Positions 27,161 to 37,817 are shown, counted from the first letter of the stretch. The stretch is 60,415 bases of DNA from an uncultured Aquimarina sp. (GCA_947489195.1 CANLCT010000023.1:1-60415); one strand, 5' to 3'. Notes: generated by a model from the sequence alone, not told the origin. Made by a program: numbers and translations.

Positions 27161-27168
27161 CAAATATA
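27161..27168 (-). promoter_or_regulatory. -7 box of the padR-pspC promoter
   Basis: The minus strand reads TATATTTG, then C, a perfect TAnnTTTG. The palindrome begins two to three bases further downstream. Confidence 0.6.
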
Positions 27169-27438
27169 TATCTAAAAGAAGGTACTATGCAAAACAAAGT
27201 ACTATATTTTTGTTTTTTTTAACATATTTAGTGTTATTTAGATATGGGATTTTTTAAAAACAGAAGGAGTAAAAGGAAATAAAGAGCTGTTTTTAACCAT
27301 CTAATTATTAGTCTTTTATTTATTTTTTGGCATTAAATAGTTTTTTTTGGAAGATATAATAGTAGTTTTGGTCTAATTTTTGAAAATAAACTTCGAACTG
27401 GTGAATCAGTTCATAAAAACTAAATAATTTTAATAATT
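27169..27438. other. Intergenic region with a small inverted repeat
   Basis: This is the divergent region between padR and the coiled-coil gene. GAACTG-GTGAAT-CAGTTC (27395-27412) is a perfect 6-bp inverted repeat 26 bases before the plus-strand ATG. It could be an operator or a leader hairpin. A TAATTTTTG string near 27374 is a weak -7 candidate. Nothing else is seen. Confidence 0.4.
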
Positions 27439-28026
27439 ATGAAAAAAACAATACTAAGTTTAGCTACAATATTTACGGTTGGTATATCATTTGCTCAAGA
27501 AAAAAATATTGAAGAAAAAGTTTTAGATAGTCTTAAGTCGGTAGAAACTTCGGTGCAAATACCTTTAAAAGTAGATAAAAAAGTTACTGAAGAAACTAAG
27601 GTGAAATTAGAAAATAAAGTTGAGCAACTTGAAAAAGTTAAGGATATAAAGTTAGAAGCAGTTGAAAAGGAAAAAGAAAGATTAGCGGAAGAGAAACTAG
27701 GCATAGAAAAATTAGAAAAAAAGAGACTCAAGCAAGAGGAAAACTTAAAAAAGAAGGAAGAATTAGCCGAAAAGAAAAAGGCAAAAGAGATAGTTAAAAC
27801 AGAGAGGCTTAAGAAAAAAAGAGAAAAATTAACAAAAAATATTGCAGCCAAAGAAACTTCAATTAAAAAGTTGGAGCAAAAATTAAAGAAAACCGAAAGT
27901 CAATTGAAATCTCAAAAACATAAACTTTCAGATCTTAAAATTAAGAAGAAAGAGTTGAAAATAGAAGAACTTAAAGTTGCCCTAAAAAAACAGAATGCTA
28001 AGTTGAATAAATTGATTAAGCAGTAG
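27439..28026 (+). CDS. Secreted Lys/Glu-rich coiled-coil protein
   Basis: This 195-residue protein has a signal peptide (mature end QEKNIEEK). The rest is almost all charged heptad sequence: Lys and Glu dominate, with Leu/Ile at coiled-coil spacing (ERLAEEKLGIEKLEKKRLKQ). There are no Cys and no Trp or His cluster. A long periplasmic or surface coiled coil is expected. No family is recognised; low-complexity coiled coils of this type are common in flavobacteria. It is a single gene with its own terminator. Confidence 0.7.
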   Translation: MKKTILSLATIFTVGISFAQEKNIEEKVLDSLKSVETSVQIPLKVDKKVTEETKVKLENKVEQLEKVKDIKLEAVEKEKERLAEEKLGIEKLEKKRLKQEENLKKKEELAEKKKAKEIVKTERLKKKREKLTKNIAAKETSIKKLEQKLKKTESQLKSQKHKLSDLKIKKKELKIEELKVALKKQNAKLNKLIKQ

Positions 28027-28054
28027 GCTTTAAGTCTAAAAATAGGAATAATTT

Positions 28055-28089
28055 AAAAAGTGAAATTGTAATAGACAATTTCACTTTTT
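28055..28089 (+). terminator. Terminator after the coiled-coil gene
   Basis: A perfect 15-bp stem (AAAAAGTGAAATTGT with its complement) and 5-nt loop, with T's continuing past the stem. Confidence 0.92.
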
Positions 28090-28119
28090 TTTTATTTAAA
28101 TGTAATCGCAATAATTTAG

Positions 28120-29808
<1,689 letters not shown>

Positions 29809-29866
29809 AAATAAGTAATCTAAAATAGGAGATATCTTAAATTAGTAGTTACTCGATTATATTATT

Positions 29867-29900
29867 AAAAGGCAGTAATTTTTAAAATTGCTGCCTTTTT
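29867..29900 (+). terminator. Terminator after the ABC-F gene
   Basis: GGCAG and CTGCC close a stem extended by AATTTT/AAAATT, with flanking A's and a T tail. Confidence 0.88.
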
Positions 29901-29915
29901 TATTGTTTAAATTAA

Positions 29916-29923
29916 GTGAAAAA
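29916..29923 (+). repeat. Target-site duplication, left copy
   Basis: GTGAAAAA occurs here and again at 31249-31256, directly outside the inverted repeats of the IS element. Eight bases is the usual length for the IS256 family. Confidence 0.85.
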
Positions 29924-29974
29924 GACACTATCCCTTAAAATGTGTAAGTTTAAAATATAGAGGGTTTGACTTTT

Positions 29975-31160
29975 TTAAAGTTGAACCCTTTGTTCAAATA
30001 TAGTCAAAAACTGATTTAAAATAATTCCCCAGTTTCTAATGGGCATTGTCCATTTTTTAGTCGACTCTCTTAAAGCTAAAAAAGTGGATTTTATGACAGC
30101 ATTATCAGTTGGGAATGAGAGTTTATTTTTAGTGTATTTTCTAATTTTACCATTTAGATTTTCGATCAGATTAGTGGTGTAAATAATCTTTCTAATTTCT
30201 ACAGGAAAATCATAAAAAACAGTCAATTCATCCCAGTTATCACGCCAGCTTTTAACGGCATAAGAATACTTTGATTCCCACTTTTTAGCAAAATCATCTA
30301 AAGCAGCCTCAGCGGCACTTTTAGTAGGTGCATTATAGATTTCTTTCATATCAGCAGCGAACTCTTTTTTGTCTTTCCATACCACATATCTACTAGCATT
30401 TCTTATCTGATGTACTACACAAATTTGAGTAGTCGATTCGGGGAATACATTTCTAATAGTTTGTGTAAATCCATTAAGATTATCGGTTGCTGTAATTAGT
30501 AAATCTTCCACACCACGTGCTTTTATATCGGTAAGTACACTCATCCAAAAAGCAGCAGACTCATTCTTGCCAAGCCATAAGCCTAGTACTTCTTTTTTTC
30601 CATCTCTTCGAAGTCCAACTGCGATATACATAGTTTTGTTTATCACTTTTGAATTCTCTCTCACTTTAAAAACAATACCATCCATCCAAGTAATCAAATA
30701 AACAGGCTCTAAGGGTCTGTTTTGCCAAGCTACAATATCACTGCTAATACGATCTGTGATTCGAGATATGGTAGATGTCGAAATGTCAAAATCATATACT
30801 TCTCGTATTTGTTCTTCGATATCAGAATTGCTCATACCCTTAGCATAAAGACTAATAATAACATTTTCGATACCATCAACCATATTTTTTCGCTTGGGAA
30901 CCAACATAGGATTAAATGATGCTTCTCGATCTCTAGGAACTTTGATTTGAGACTCTCCCAAAGAAGTTTTAATCTTAACCATTCCGAGAATTGGGATTCG
31001 TTGATTTTTGATGCTTTTCATAATCTAAATGAGCATCTAATTCACCTTCTAAAATCTTTTCTACTCCTCGTTTTTGAATCGTTTTAAGGAAATTGGTTAA
31101 TTCTTCGCCTGTTTTGAATTGCTTTAGAAATTCGTCGTTTAGGAAATCTTCTTTCTTCAT
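29975..31160 (-). pseudogene. IS256-family transposase split by a one-base frame change
   Basis: The N-terminal part (31160-30975, 61 residues, MKKEDFLNDEFLKQ to NSRNG) stops at TAA. The rest of the protein continues one frame over ([21 protein letters not shown] to FEQRVQL, stop at 29975). Removing one T at GGT-TAAG would restore a protein of about 395 residues, the usual size. The DDE residues are present in the second part: D in [10 protein letters not shown] in ATDNLNGF, E in TTNLIENLN. An ATG at 30982-30980 overlaps the stop and is in the second frame, so reinitiation is conceivable. A longer start at 31021 (MKSIKNQ) would also give a 348-residue catalytic part. Confidence 0.85.
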
Positions 31161-31187
31161 AAGTGTGTAAAATTTAAAATTAATAAA

Positions 31188-31219
31188 AAAATATCGGGGG
31201 TCATGACCCCCGATATTTT
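31188..31219. repeat. Perfect 32-bp palindrome inside the IS right end
   Basis: The palindrome centres on CGGGGGTCATGACCCCCG with AAAATAT / ATATTTT arms; centre between 31203 and 31204. It lies just upstream of the transposase start. A wider imperfect inverted repeat surrounds it: TGTGTAAAATTTAAAAT (31165-31181) against ATTTTAAACTTTACACA (31215-31231). It would form a strong hairpin in RNA read into the element from outside. Confidence 0.85.
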
Positions 31220-31248
31220 AAACTTTACACATTTGGTAGGATACTACC

Positions 31249-31256
31249 GTGAAAAA
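31249..31256 (+). repeat. Target-site duplication, right copy
   Basis: GTGAAAAA, identical to 29916-29923. See the IS element. Confidence 0.85.
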
Positions 31257-31257
31257 G

Positions 31258-31286
31258 AAAAGGCCACCTTTTTGAGGTAGCCTTTT
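31258..31286 (-). terminator. Terminator of the fascin/Ig-like T9SS gene
   Basis: On the minus strand AAAAGGCTACC pairs with GGTGGCCTTTT (one mismatch), followed by C and a T run. The IS element is inserted just past its T run. Confidence 0.8.
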
Positions 31287-31307
31287 AGTATTAAAGATTT
31301 AATTTTT

Positions 31308-34300
31308 CTAGTTAGGTAATGTAACTATTTGAATATTTTTAGTCCAACCAGCACCATTTACAATTAAGAAATAGTTTTCTGAAGGTTTAAAATTACAGTG
31401 AGCACTTAAGTTAATTGAAATTTCATTACATCCTTTATTTAGAAGAGCTTCTGTTAAAGGGCCAATTTTGCTACCGTCCGTATTGTAAAATGCGTAACTA
31501 ATGTTTTGAGTTTCTTGTATAGAAATATTTACGGTTAAATCGCCAATAGTAGATATTGGATTTGGAAAAGCAGTAACATTATATGCTTCTTTAGTACAAG
31601 GATCTAATGGTTCAATTACATTTACCGTAGTATCGTAATTTGCAGAACAATTACCATTAGTAATTGTAATAGTATAAGTAGTTGTTTCTGCAGGAGTAAC
31701 TGTTCTAATACTATTAGTATCTCCATTACTCCATAAATAAGTGTCACCTCCAGTAACAACAAGTTGTGTCGACTCACCTTTTTCGATAGTTATTTCAGGG
31801 CTAATAGTCACATCTTTTAAAGAATCTTCTACTAAAATTTCAACAACTTGTCTAATCGCATTACAACCATTTTTAGTTGCATTCAAGAAAATCCAAGCAT
31901 CTTCAGTCGGGCTAACAGTAATTGACTGAGTAGTTTCGCCAGTAGACCAAGCATATGTATCGGCTTGAGTAGCAGTAATGATCACTTCTTCACCTAAACA
32001 GATATTAATATCGATAGGTCCATCGATGGTTACATCGGCTACATTTACGGTAACAGTAGCTTCTGCAATAGCAGTACAACCTTGATCGTTAGTAAGTGTA
32101 ACAGAATAGTTGGTAGTTTTGTTAGGGCTAACTTCAATAGATTGAGTTGTTTCTCCAGTTGACCAAACCACATTTCCTTCACCAATAGCGGTTAAAGTAG
32201 TAGTATCTCCTTTACAAATCTCTTGATTTTCTATAGTTACAGTAGGCTCGCTTACTAAAATTTCAACAACTTGTCTAATCGCATTACAACCATTTTTAGT
32301 TGCATTCAAGAAAATCCAAGCATCTTCGGTAGGGCTAACAGTAATTGACTGAGTAGTTTCGCCAGTAGACCAAGCATATGTATCGGCTTGAGTAGCAGTA
32401 ATAACTACTTCTTCACCTAAACAGATATTAATATCGATAGGTCCATCAATTTTTACATCAGCTACATTAACAGTTACGGTAGCTTCAGCAGTAGCGGTAC
32501 AACCTTGATCATTTGTAAGCATAGCAGAATAATTAGTTGTTTTGTTAGGGCTTACTTCAATTGACTGTGTAGTTTCGCCAGTAGACCAAAGTATATTTCC
32601 TTCACCAATAGCGGTTAAAGTAGTGGTGTCACCTTTACAAACTTCTTGATTTTCTATAGTTACAGTAGGGGCGCTTACTAAAATTTCAACAACTTGTCTA
32701 ATCGCATTACAACCATTTTTAGTTGCATTCAAGAAAATCCAAGCATCTTCAGTCGGGCTAACAGTAATTGACTGAGTAGTTTCGCCAGTAGACCAAGCAT
32801 ATGTATCGGCTTGAGTAGCGGTAATTATTACTTCTTCACCTAAACAGATATTAATATCGATAGGTCCATCAATTTTTACATCAGCTACATTAACAGTTAC
32901 AGTAGCTTCAGTAGTAGCGGTACAACCTTGATCATTTGTAAGCGTAGCAGAATAACTAGTTGTTTTGTTAGGGCTTACTTCAATTGACTGTGTAGTTTCG
33001 CCAGTAGACCAAAGTATATTTCCTTCGCCAATAGCGGTTAAAGTAGTGGTATCACCTTTGCAAACTTCTTGATTTTCTATAGTTAAAGTAGGATTGCTGA
33101 CGTTAACAGTAACTTTTTCACTTAGTAAACAATTTCCTTTTGTAGCAGTTACACTATAAGTTGTTGTCTCATTAGGGCTTACGCTAATAGAAGCAGTAGT
33201 AGCTCCATTGGACCATAAAATATCTCCTTCGCTAATGGCTGTTAGATTTATTGAATCGCCTAGACATATAGTTTTGTTTTCAGAGTCAATTGTTTGGAGT
33301 GTAATTGTTTCATCAGTAATGATGTGAGTTCCTAAAGATACAGGACAATCATTATCTCCCCATTTTGTAATTACATTATATTCACCAGCTGCTAAGTTAT
33401 CAAAAGTATATGAGCCTAATTGGTCAGATACCCAAATAAAGTTTGTTCCGTTATCAATTGAAAATTGAAGATATAAACGACTCGAAAAATCTTTAAAATT
33501 AAAAGTTATTTTTCCTTTTTCATTAAGGCAATCAATATTTGTAACTACAACTTCTGCATCAGGTATTTCTCTAGCATGAATATCAATAACATTTGAATAA
33601 AGATATTTCTGACTATTTTTAGCTTTTGAAGCTCTTCGAATCCATTTAGAACCTAAATTAGCAAAGGCAGGGAGGTAATGAATATCATTAGCACCTTGAA
33701 TATTTTGCCATTTTCCTTGTGTGTTATTTTTTACTTGCCATTGATATATTACTAGACCGCCTTTTTTAGTTTTAGCAGCAGTTCCAGTAAGTTTTTTTGG
33801 TTGAAAAGCGCCACAGTTTGCTTGTGTGTGACTAATTTTTCCTGCGTTAATTATTACATCAGGAGAATAGATGTTGGGTTTTTCTACAATTTGGATTAAA
33901 AATTTTTCCCAAGGACCTAGGTGTCTTCTGTTACAGTTTAAAGGTTTTTTACCATTTTCAGAAGAAACAAATCTACCATTAGTGCCTTTTAAAGCATAAT
34001 GACCACTTTTTAATTTTATAATATAGAATTTTTCAGACCAACCTATGTTTTTTCGGTTACATGTCATAGGTCTATTTCCGTTTTCTGAAGAAATATAACG
34101 TCCATTGCTTCCTTTTAAAGCAATCATTCCATTTCCGGCGTTTACTATTTTGAATTTTTCCCAAGCGCCAACACTATTTCGATTACTAGTAATTGATTTT
34201 CTTCCATTTTCAGAAGAAATATATCTGCTATTATTAGATTTTAAAGCTATAATAGTCCCAATAGAAAAATTATGATAATTGCTACTTTTTGTATTCGTGG

Positions 34301-34403
34301 CAGAAGCATAACTAGAAAATGAGAAGCTAAAAAGTGATATTAAAATCAACAAGATTATTTTATGTTGTTTTAATCTTGACTTTTGAAAGTTGTTTTGTTT
34401 CAT
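31308..34403 (-). CDS. T9SS surface protein with fascin-like and tandem Ig-like repeats
   Basis: This 1031-residue exported protein has a signal peptide (about 1-34, ending SYASA). Three fascin-like beta-trefoil repeats follow (about 47-172), each with ALKxxNxRYxSSENGxK and a closing WEKF or SEKF. A region of Ig/PKD-like strands leads to a triple 141-residue repeat (about 436-858). In it an ENQEVCKGDTTTLTAIGEGN unit and an INICLGEEVIITATQADTY unit alternate, each with W-STGETTQSI. The tail (about 940-1031, TAFPNPISTIGDLTVNI) resembles a T9SS sorting domain. It is probably a surface adhesin or glycan binder; the Cys pairs suggest disulfides in each repeat. Confidence 0.82.
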   Translation of the reverse strand: MKQNNFQKSRLKQHKIILLILISLFSFSFSSYASATNTKSSNYHNFSIGTIIALKSNNSRYISSENGRKSITSNRNSVGAWEKFKIVNAGNGMIALKGSNGRYISSENGNRPMTCNRKNIGWSEKFYIIKLKSGHYALKGTNGRFVSSENGKKPLNCNRRHLGPWEKFLIQIVEKPNIYSPDVIINAGKISHTQANCGAFQPKKLTGTAAKTKKGGLVIYQWQVKNNTQGKWQNIQGANDIHYLPAFANLGSKWIRRASKAKNSQKYLYSNVIDIHAREIPDAEVVVTNIDCLNEKGKITFNFKDFSSRLYLQFSIDNGTNFIWVSDQLGSYTFDNLAAGEYNVITKWGDNDCPVSLGTHIITDETITLQTIDSENKTICLGDSINLTAISEGDILWSNGATTASISVSPNETTTYSVTATKGNCLLSEKVTVNVSNPTLTIENQEVCKGDTTTLTAIGEGNILWSTGETTQSIEVSPNKTTSYSATLTNDQGCTATTEATVTVNVADVKIDGPIDINICLGEEVIITATQADTYAWSTGETTQSITVSPTEDAWIFLNATKNGCNAIRQVVEILVSAPTVTIENQEVCKGDTTTLTAIGEGNILWSTGETTQSIEVSPNKTTNYSAMLTNDQGCTATAEATVTVNVADVKIDGPIDINICLGEEVVITATQADTYAWSTGETTQSITVSPTEDAWIFLNATKNGCNAIRQVVEILVSEPTVTIENQEICKGDTTTLTAIGEGNVVWSTGETTQSIEVSPNKTTNYSVTLTNDQGCTAIAEATVTVNVADVTIDGPIDINICLGEEVIITATQADTYAWSTGETTQSITVSPTEDAWIFLNATKNGCNAIRQVVEILVEDSLKDVTISPEITIEKGESTQLVVTGGDTYLWSNGDTNSIRTVTPAETTTYTITITNGNCSANYDTTVNVIEPLDPCTKEAYNVTAFPNPISTIGDLTVNISIQETQNISYAFYNTDGSKIGPLTEALLNKGCNEISINLSAHCNFKPSENYFLIVNGAGWTKNIQIVTLPN
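31831..33099 (-). repeat. Three tandem 423-bp direct repeats within the surface-protein gene
   Basis: The string ACTAAAATTTCAACAACTTG recurs at 31831, 32254 and 32677, exactly 423 bp apart, and the copies are nearly identical over long stretches. Each copy codes for 141 residues in frame, so copy number can change without breaking the gene. Confidence 0.92.
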
Positions 34404-34769
34404 AATTGAAAATGATTGTTAATAACAATTGTTTTTTTTGTTAAAACTTAAAATTTTTACAGAGCGAATCTACTTACAAAACGTCTAATTTTCTAAAATA
34501 AAAGTTAAAAAATATGCTAAAAACGTTAAAAAGTATGTTATTTTCTTTTAAGTGTAAAATAAAGAGTGTAAATTATATGTCTTTTTTTAGGAGAAGTTGA
34601 TTATTTTTAAGTATCAGGATTATTTTAAGGTAAAAAATTTATGTAATGAATTATGGCAATTGTAAAATAGGCAAGTTAGATTCAAGAATCAATCAGTTAG
34701 CTCTTTGAGGTTGAGAAGAGAATTTAAAAGAAATAAGTTGTGTGCTTTTTAGGTGCTCTACGGTGTTTG
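34404..34769. other. Intergenic region with no visible element
   Basis: About 365 bp lie upstream of the surface-protein gene and downstream of the cyclotransferase-like gene. No open frame of interest, clear hairpin or perfect -7 box was found. Confidence 0.4.
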
Positions 34770-35132
34770 TTATTGTATGTCTTTATCATATTCATAAACA
34801 AAAGTGGTAAAAATTTGATGTTTAGTGTAAGCAGTTGTGATTCTACGGGTAAATAAATTGCCTGTTTGTTTATTAGGGTCAAAACCTTCATAGGTATCAA
34901 GTTCTGAAATTACATATTCTTGATTTGATGAAATTTTAAATAATTCACCATAAGTTTTATTTGATTTGGTATGGTCTATTTTTATACCAGGGAATTCGCC
35001 TAAATCATATTTTTTAGCATAAATAAATCCCTTTGAAATTTTGACGGCATTTTCTTTTAATAATTGAGCAAAGGGATTGGTATGCTTTTCAAGTAGTGTG
35101 CCGTATACAAATAAATAAAAATGATTATTCGT
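34770..35132 (-). CDS. Gamma-glutamylcyclotransferase-like protein without an ordinary start codon
   Basis: The minus strand is open here for about 120 codons and reads as a complete small GGCT/AIG2-like protein. It has NNHFYLFVYGTLLEKHTNPF with the YGTL motif, then GEFPGIK, and TYGELFKIS with the likely catalytic Glu, then SELDTYEGFDP. Family length fits. The frame has no ATG, GTG or TTG before the protein proper. Candidates are ACG (35132-35130), ATA (35135-35133) or CTG (35150-35148). It overlaps the msrA stop codon, so it may be translated by coupling to msrA, or the original ATG was mutated. Confidence 0.7.
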   Translation of the reverse strand, partial: TNNHFYLFVYGTLLEKHTNPFAQLLKENAVKISKGFIYAKKYDLGEFPGIKIDHTKSNKTYGELFKISSNQEYVISELDTYEGFDPNKQTGNLFTRRITTAYTKHQIFTTFVYEYDKDIQ

Positions 35133-35772
35133 TATCTTTAATAAGCTCAGGGAATTTTGCTTTAAATTTATTTAAGCGTGGTATAGAAACCCTTACTATA
35201 TATGGGTAGTTAGGGTTGCGTTTTTCGTAATCTTGATGGTAAGCTTCGGCTTTGTAAAATTTTTCGAAAGGAATAATTTCAGTTCTTACTTTTTTAGAGA
35301 TTGATTGTTGCACCTCCTTTCTTGCTTCAAAAGCAATAAGGCGTTCAGTTTCATTTTGGAAAAAAATGATAGAGCGATAGGCAGAGCCAAAATCTGGTGC
35401 TTGTCCATACGTAGTAGGGTCTTGAGATCCGTAATACGCCTTTACAAGTGTTTTGAAATCAATGATATTAGGATCATATTGTATTTCAATAGTTTCTGAA
35501 TGGCCCGAATTTCCAGAGCCTACCTGTTTGTAAGTTGGGTTTTCTGTAATGCCACCAGAGTATCCTGAAACCACTTCTTTGACTCCTTTGATACTTTCAA
35601 AAATAGCTTCGGTACACCAAAAACAACCACTTGCAAAATACGCATTTTGTAATCCATCGTTACGCTGCGTTTGTACAGGTTCATTGTTAATTTTTGAAAT
35701 AGGACCTTTGGGATTGTTGATGCAAGCATTAATGCCCAAAACGAAAAGGGATAAAATAATTAAAGATTTCAT
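35125..35772 (-). CDS. msrA: Peptide-methionine (S)-S-oxide reductase MsrA, lipoprotein form
   Basis: This 215-residue protein has a lipobox ending at C17 (LFVLGINAC), so it acts in the periplasm. The MsrA domain covers about 43-205. The catalytic site GCFWCTE has C50 as attacking Cys; family motifs YSGGITENPTYKQV, GHSETIEIQYDP and AEAYHQDY follow. It repairs oxidised methionine in exported proteins. The downstream cyclotransferase-like gene overlaps its stop. No clear promoter box was found in the 119 bp between it and rho. Confidence 0.93.
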   Translation of the reverse strand: MKSLIILSLFVLGINACINNPKGPISKINNEPVQTQRNDGLQNAYFASGCFWCTEAIFESIKGVKEVVSGYSGGITENPTYKQVGSGNSGHSETIEIQYDPNIIDFKTLVKAYYGSQDPTTYGQAPDFGSAYRSIIFFQNETERLIAFEARKEVQQSISKKVRTEIIPFEKFYKAEAYHQDYEKRNPNYPYIVRVSIPRLNKFKAKFPELIKDNE

Positions 35773-35836
35773 GACCGTAGGTTTTTATATAGGTAATAGT
35801 CTGCTTTGGGGAGCAAAACTTTCTATTAAAGATACA

Positions 35837-35871
35837 AAAAAGCCCTCAACAATAAAAATGAAGAGGGCTTT
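35837..35871 (-). terminator. Terminator of rho
   Basis: On the minus strand AAAGCCCTC pairs with GAGGGCTTT across a 15-nt loop, followed by a T run. Confidence 0.85.
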
Positions 35872-35891
35872 ATGAGTATATAATATGAACT

Positions 35892-37559
35892 TTAACCGTT
35901 CATAGATATTAAAAATTCGTCATTATTTTTAGTTTGTTTAACGCGTTGGTTTATTGATTCCATAGCTTCAACAGGATTCATGTCTGCTAAAAATTTACGT
36001 AATACCCACATACGTTGCATAGTCGTGTCATCTAATAAAATGTCATCTCTACGTGTGCTACTTGAAACTAAGTCGATAGCTGGGAAAATACGTCTGTTAG
36101 ATATTTTACGATCTAATTGTAATTCCATGTTTCCGGTTCCTTTAAATTCTTCAAAAATCACTTCATCCATTTTTGAACCAGTTTCAGTTAATGCGGTAGC
36201 AATAATGGTAAGTGAGCCACCACCTTCAATATTACGAGCAGCACCAAAAAAACGTTTTGGTTTGTGTAAAGCATTAGCATCAACACCTCCACTTAAAATT
36301 TTACCACTTGCTGGCTGTACTGTGTTGTAAGCACGAGCTAAACGCGTAATTGAATCAAGTAAAATAACAACATCATGACCACATTCGACTAATCGCTTAG
36401 CTTTTTCTAAAACTATATTAGCCACTTTTACGTGTTCATGTGCTTCTTTGTCAAAAGTGGAAGCAATAACTTCACCTTGCACATTACGCTGCATGTCTGT
36501 AACCTCTTCAGGTCGTTCGTCAATTAATAAAATCATTTGGTATACCTCAGGATGGTTTGCTGCTATAGCATTAGCAACATCCTTTAGTAACATGGTTTTA
36601 CCTGTTTTTGGTTGTGCTACAATCATTCCTCTTTGTCCTTTACCTATTGGAGAGAACAAATCCATGATTCGAGTCGAAATAGTACTTTGTCTATCTGCGA
36701 TATTAAATTTTTCTTGAGGAAAAAGAGGAGTTAAGTGTTCGAATGATACTCGATCACGAACCACTTGTGGGCTAAGGCCGTTAATTTTATTTACTTTTAT
36801 TAAGGGGAAATATTTTTCACCTTCTTTAGGAGGTCTAACTTGTCCAAGTACAGTATCGCCAGTTTTTAAACCAAACAATCTAATTTGAGATTGCGAAACA
36901 TAAATATCATCTGGAGATGATAAATAATTATAATCACTTGAGCGTAAAAAACCATAACCATCTTGCATTATATCTAATACCCCTTCACTTTCTATAATGG
37001 CATCAAATTCAAAATCGGGCTCTTTATAGCGATTCCTTTGATCTCGATTTCCTTTGTTGTCACGAGTATTGCCGTTATTGTTTTTGTGATTTTTATTTTT
37101 ATGAGTGCCGTTATTGCGATCGTTTTTTTCAAAACGCGGCTTATTAGGCTCTCTTTTTTCGTGCTTAATAGTCTCTTTTTCTGGAGCAGCAACTTTTTCT
37201 TTAATTTTTGCTTTTACTTCAGGGATGGGTTTTTCAATAGCGTTGCTATTGCTTCCTTCCTTAGGAGTGTTAACACGTTGTTTTCGTTCCCGCTTAGGTT
37301 TATTAGGTGCTGCAGTAGTACTTGATTCCTTGGTAATAGGTTTTTTTTCCTCTGTTTTTACTGGGGTGTCAACAGTAGGTTCTTCTTTTAGTACTGAAGC
37401 AACTTTGGCTACCTTTGTTGGGTCGTCGGCTTGGTGATCTAAGATTTGATAAACTAGATCTAATTTTTTAAGCGTACGAAATTTAGGGACTTTTAATGCC
37501 TTAGCCATTTCCTGAAGCTCGGGCAATTTTTTTGATTTTAAATCAGAAATTTCTAACAT
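35892..37559 (-). CDS. rho: Transcription termination factor Rho with extended N-terminus
   Basis: This is a 555-residue hexameric RNA helicase that ends Rho-dependent transcripts. The N-terminal helical domain (about 1-42, [20 protein letters not shown]) is followed by a low-complexity basic insert of about 130 residues, rich in Lys, Asn, Arg and Pro. Next comes the RNA-binding cold-shock-like domain (about 185-265) and the ATPase. Walker A is AQPKTGKT at about 315-322, and Walker B is [16 protein letters not shown]. The insert is typical of Bacteroidota Rho and probably binds RNA or drives condensation. It makes the protein about 135 residues longer than E. coli Rho. Confidence 0.95.
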   Translation of the reverse strand: MLEISDLKSKKLPELQEMAKALKVPKFRTLKKLDLVYQILDHQADDPTKVAKVASVLKEEPTVDTPVKTEEKKPITKESSTTAAPNKPKRERKQRVNTPKEGSNSNAIEKPIPEVKAKIKEKVAAPEKETIKHEKREPNKPRFEKNDRNNGTHKNKNHKNNNGNTRDNKGNRDQRNRYKEPDFEFDAIIESEGVLDIMQDGYGFLRSSDYNYLSSPDDIYVSQSQIRLFGLKTGDTVLGQVRPPKEGEKYFPLIKVNKINGLSPQVVRDRVSFEHLTPLFPQEKFNIADRQSTISTRIMDLFSPIGKGQRGMIVAQPKTGKTMLLKDVANAIAANHPEVYQMILLIDERPEEVTDMQRNVQGEVIASTFDKEAHEHVKVANIVLEKAKRLVECGHDVVILLDSITRLARAYNTVQPASGKILSGGVDANALHKPKRFFGAARNIEGGGSLTIIATALTETGSKMDEVIFEEFKGTGNMELQLDRKISNRRIFPAIDLVSSSTRRDDILLDDTTMQRMWVLRKFLADMNPVEAMESINQRVKQTKNNDEFLISMNG

Positions 37560-37787
37560 GAATTGTTAATTATCTTTTTTATTTATAGAAAATAAATACT
37601 AGAAAGTATGTATTGAGTCTGAAGATTGATAAACGGTTTTGATTCCGTTTGTTATTGCAAGTATACAACAATATTTTTATTAGAAAAACACTTTGTTTAA
37701 TTAGTTGTAAACTAAAAGGCTAAGTTTTTTTATTGAATAGTTTTGTATAAACTTTAAAATCAATAGACTCTTTTTGTTATTTATTTA

Positions 37788-37817
37788 TTGAAGTTTGAAA
37801 AGAAACAACTATTTTTG
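37788..37817 (+). promoter_or_regulatory. Promoter of the DUF4293 gene
   Basis: TTG at 37788-37790, a 19-nt spacer and TATTTTTG at 37810-37817 match both elements of the Bacteroidota promoter. The start codon is 20 bases further on. Confidence 0.6.

Larger units (their letters stand above)
29924..31248 (-). mobile_element. IS256-family insertion sequence, complete ends, split transposase
   Basis: The element is 1325 bp. Its left end (29924-29960) and the reverse complement of its right end (31211-31248) align over about 38 bp with one gap, sharing TATCC near the tip and AATGTGTAA / GTTTAAAATAT inside. An 8-bp duplication (GTGAAAAA) brackets it. Inside is one transposase gene on the minus strand, broken into two frames. 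A 32-bp perfect palindrome lies between the gene start and the right inverted repeat. It sits between the ABC-F terminator and the terminator of the next minus-strand gene, so it broke no gene. Confidence 0.92.

Noticed and set aside
31831..33099. Regular direct repeats could suggest an array such as CRISPR.
   Set aside because: The unit is 423 bp, codes in frame for a protein domain, and has no spacers.
37038..37437. Long open frames opposite the rho N-terminus.
   Set aside because: They are shadows of the low-complexity Lys/Asn/Pro region of rho, with no protein character of their own.
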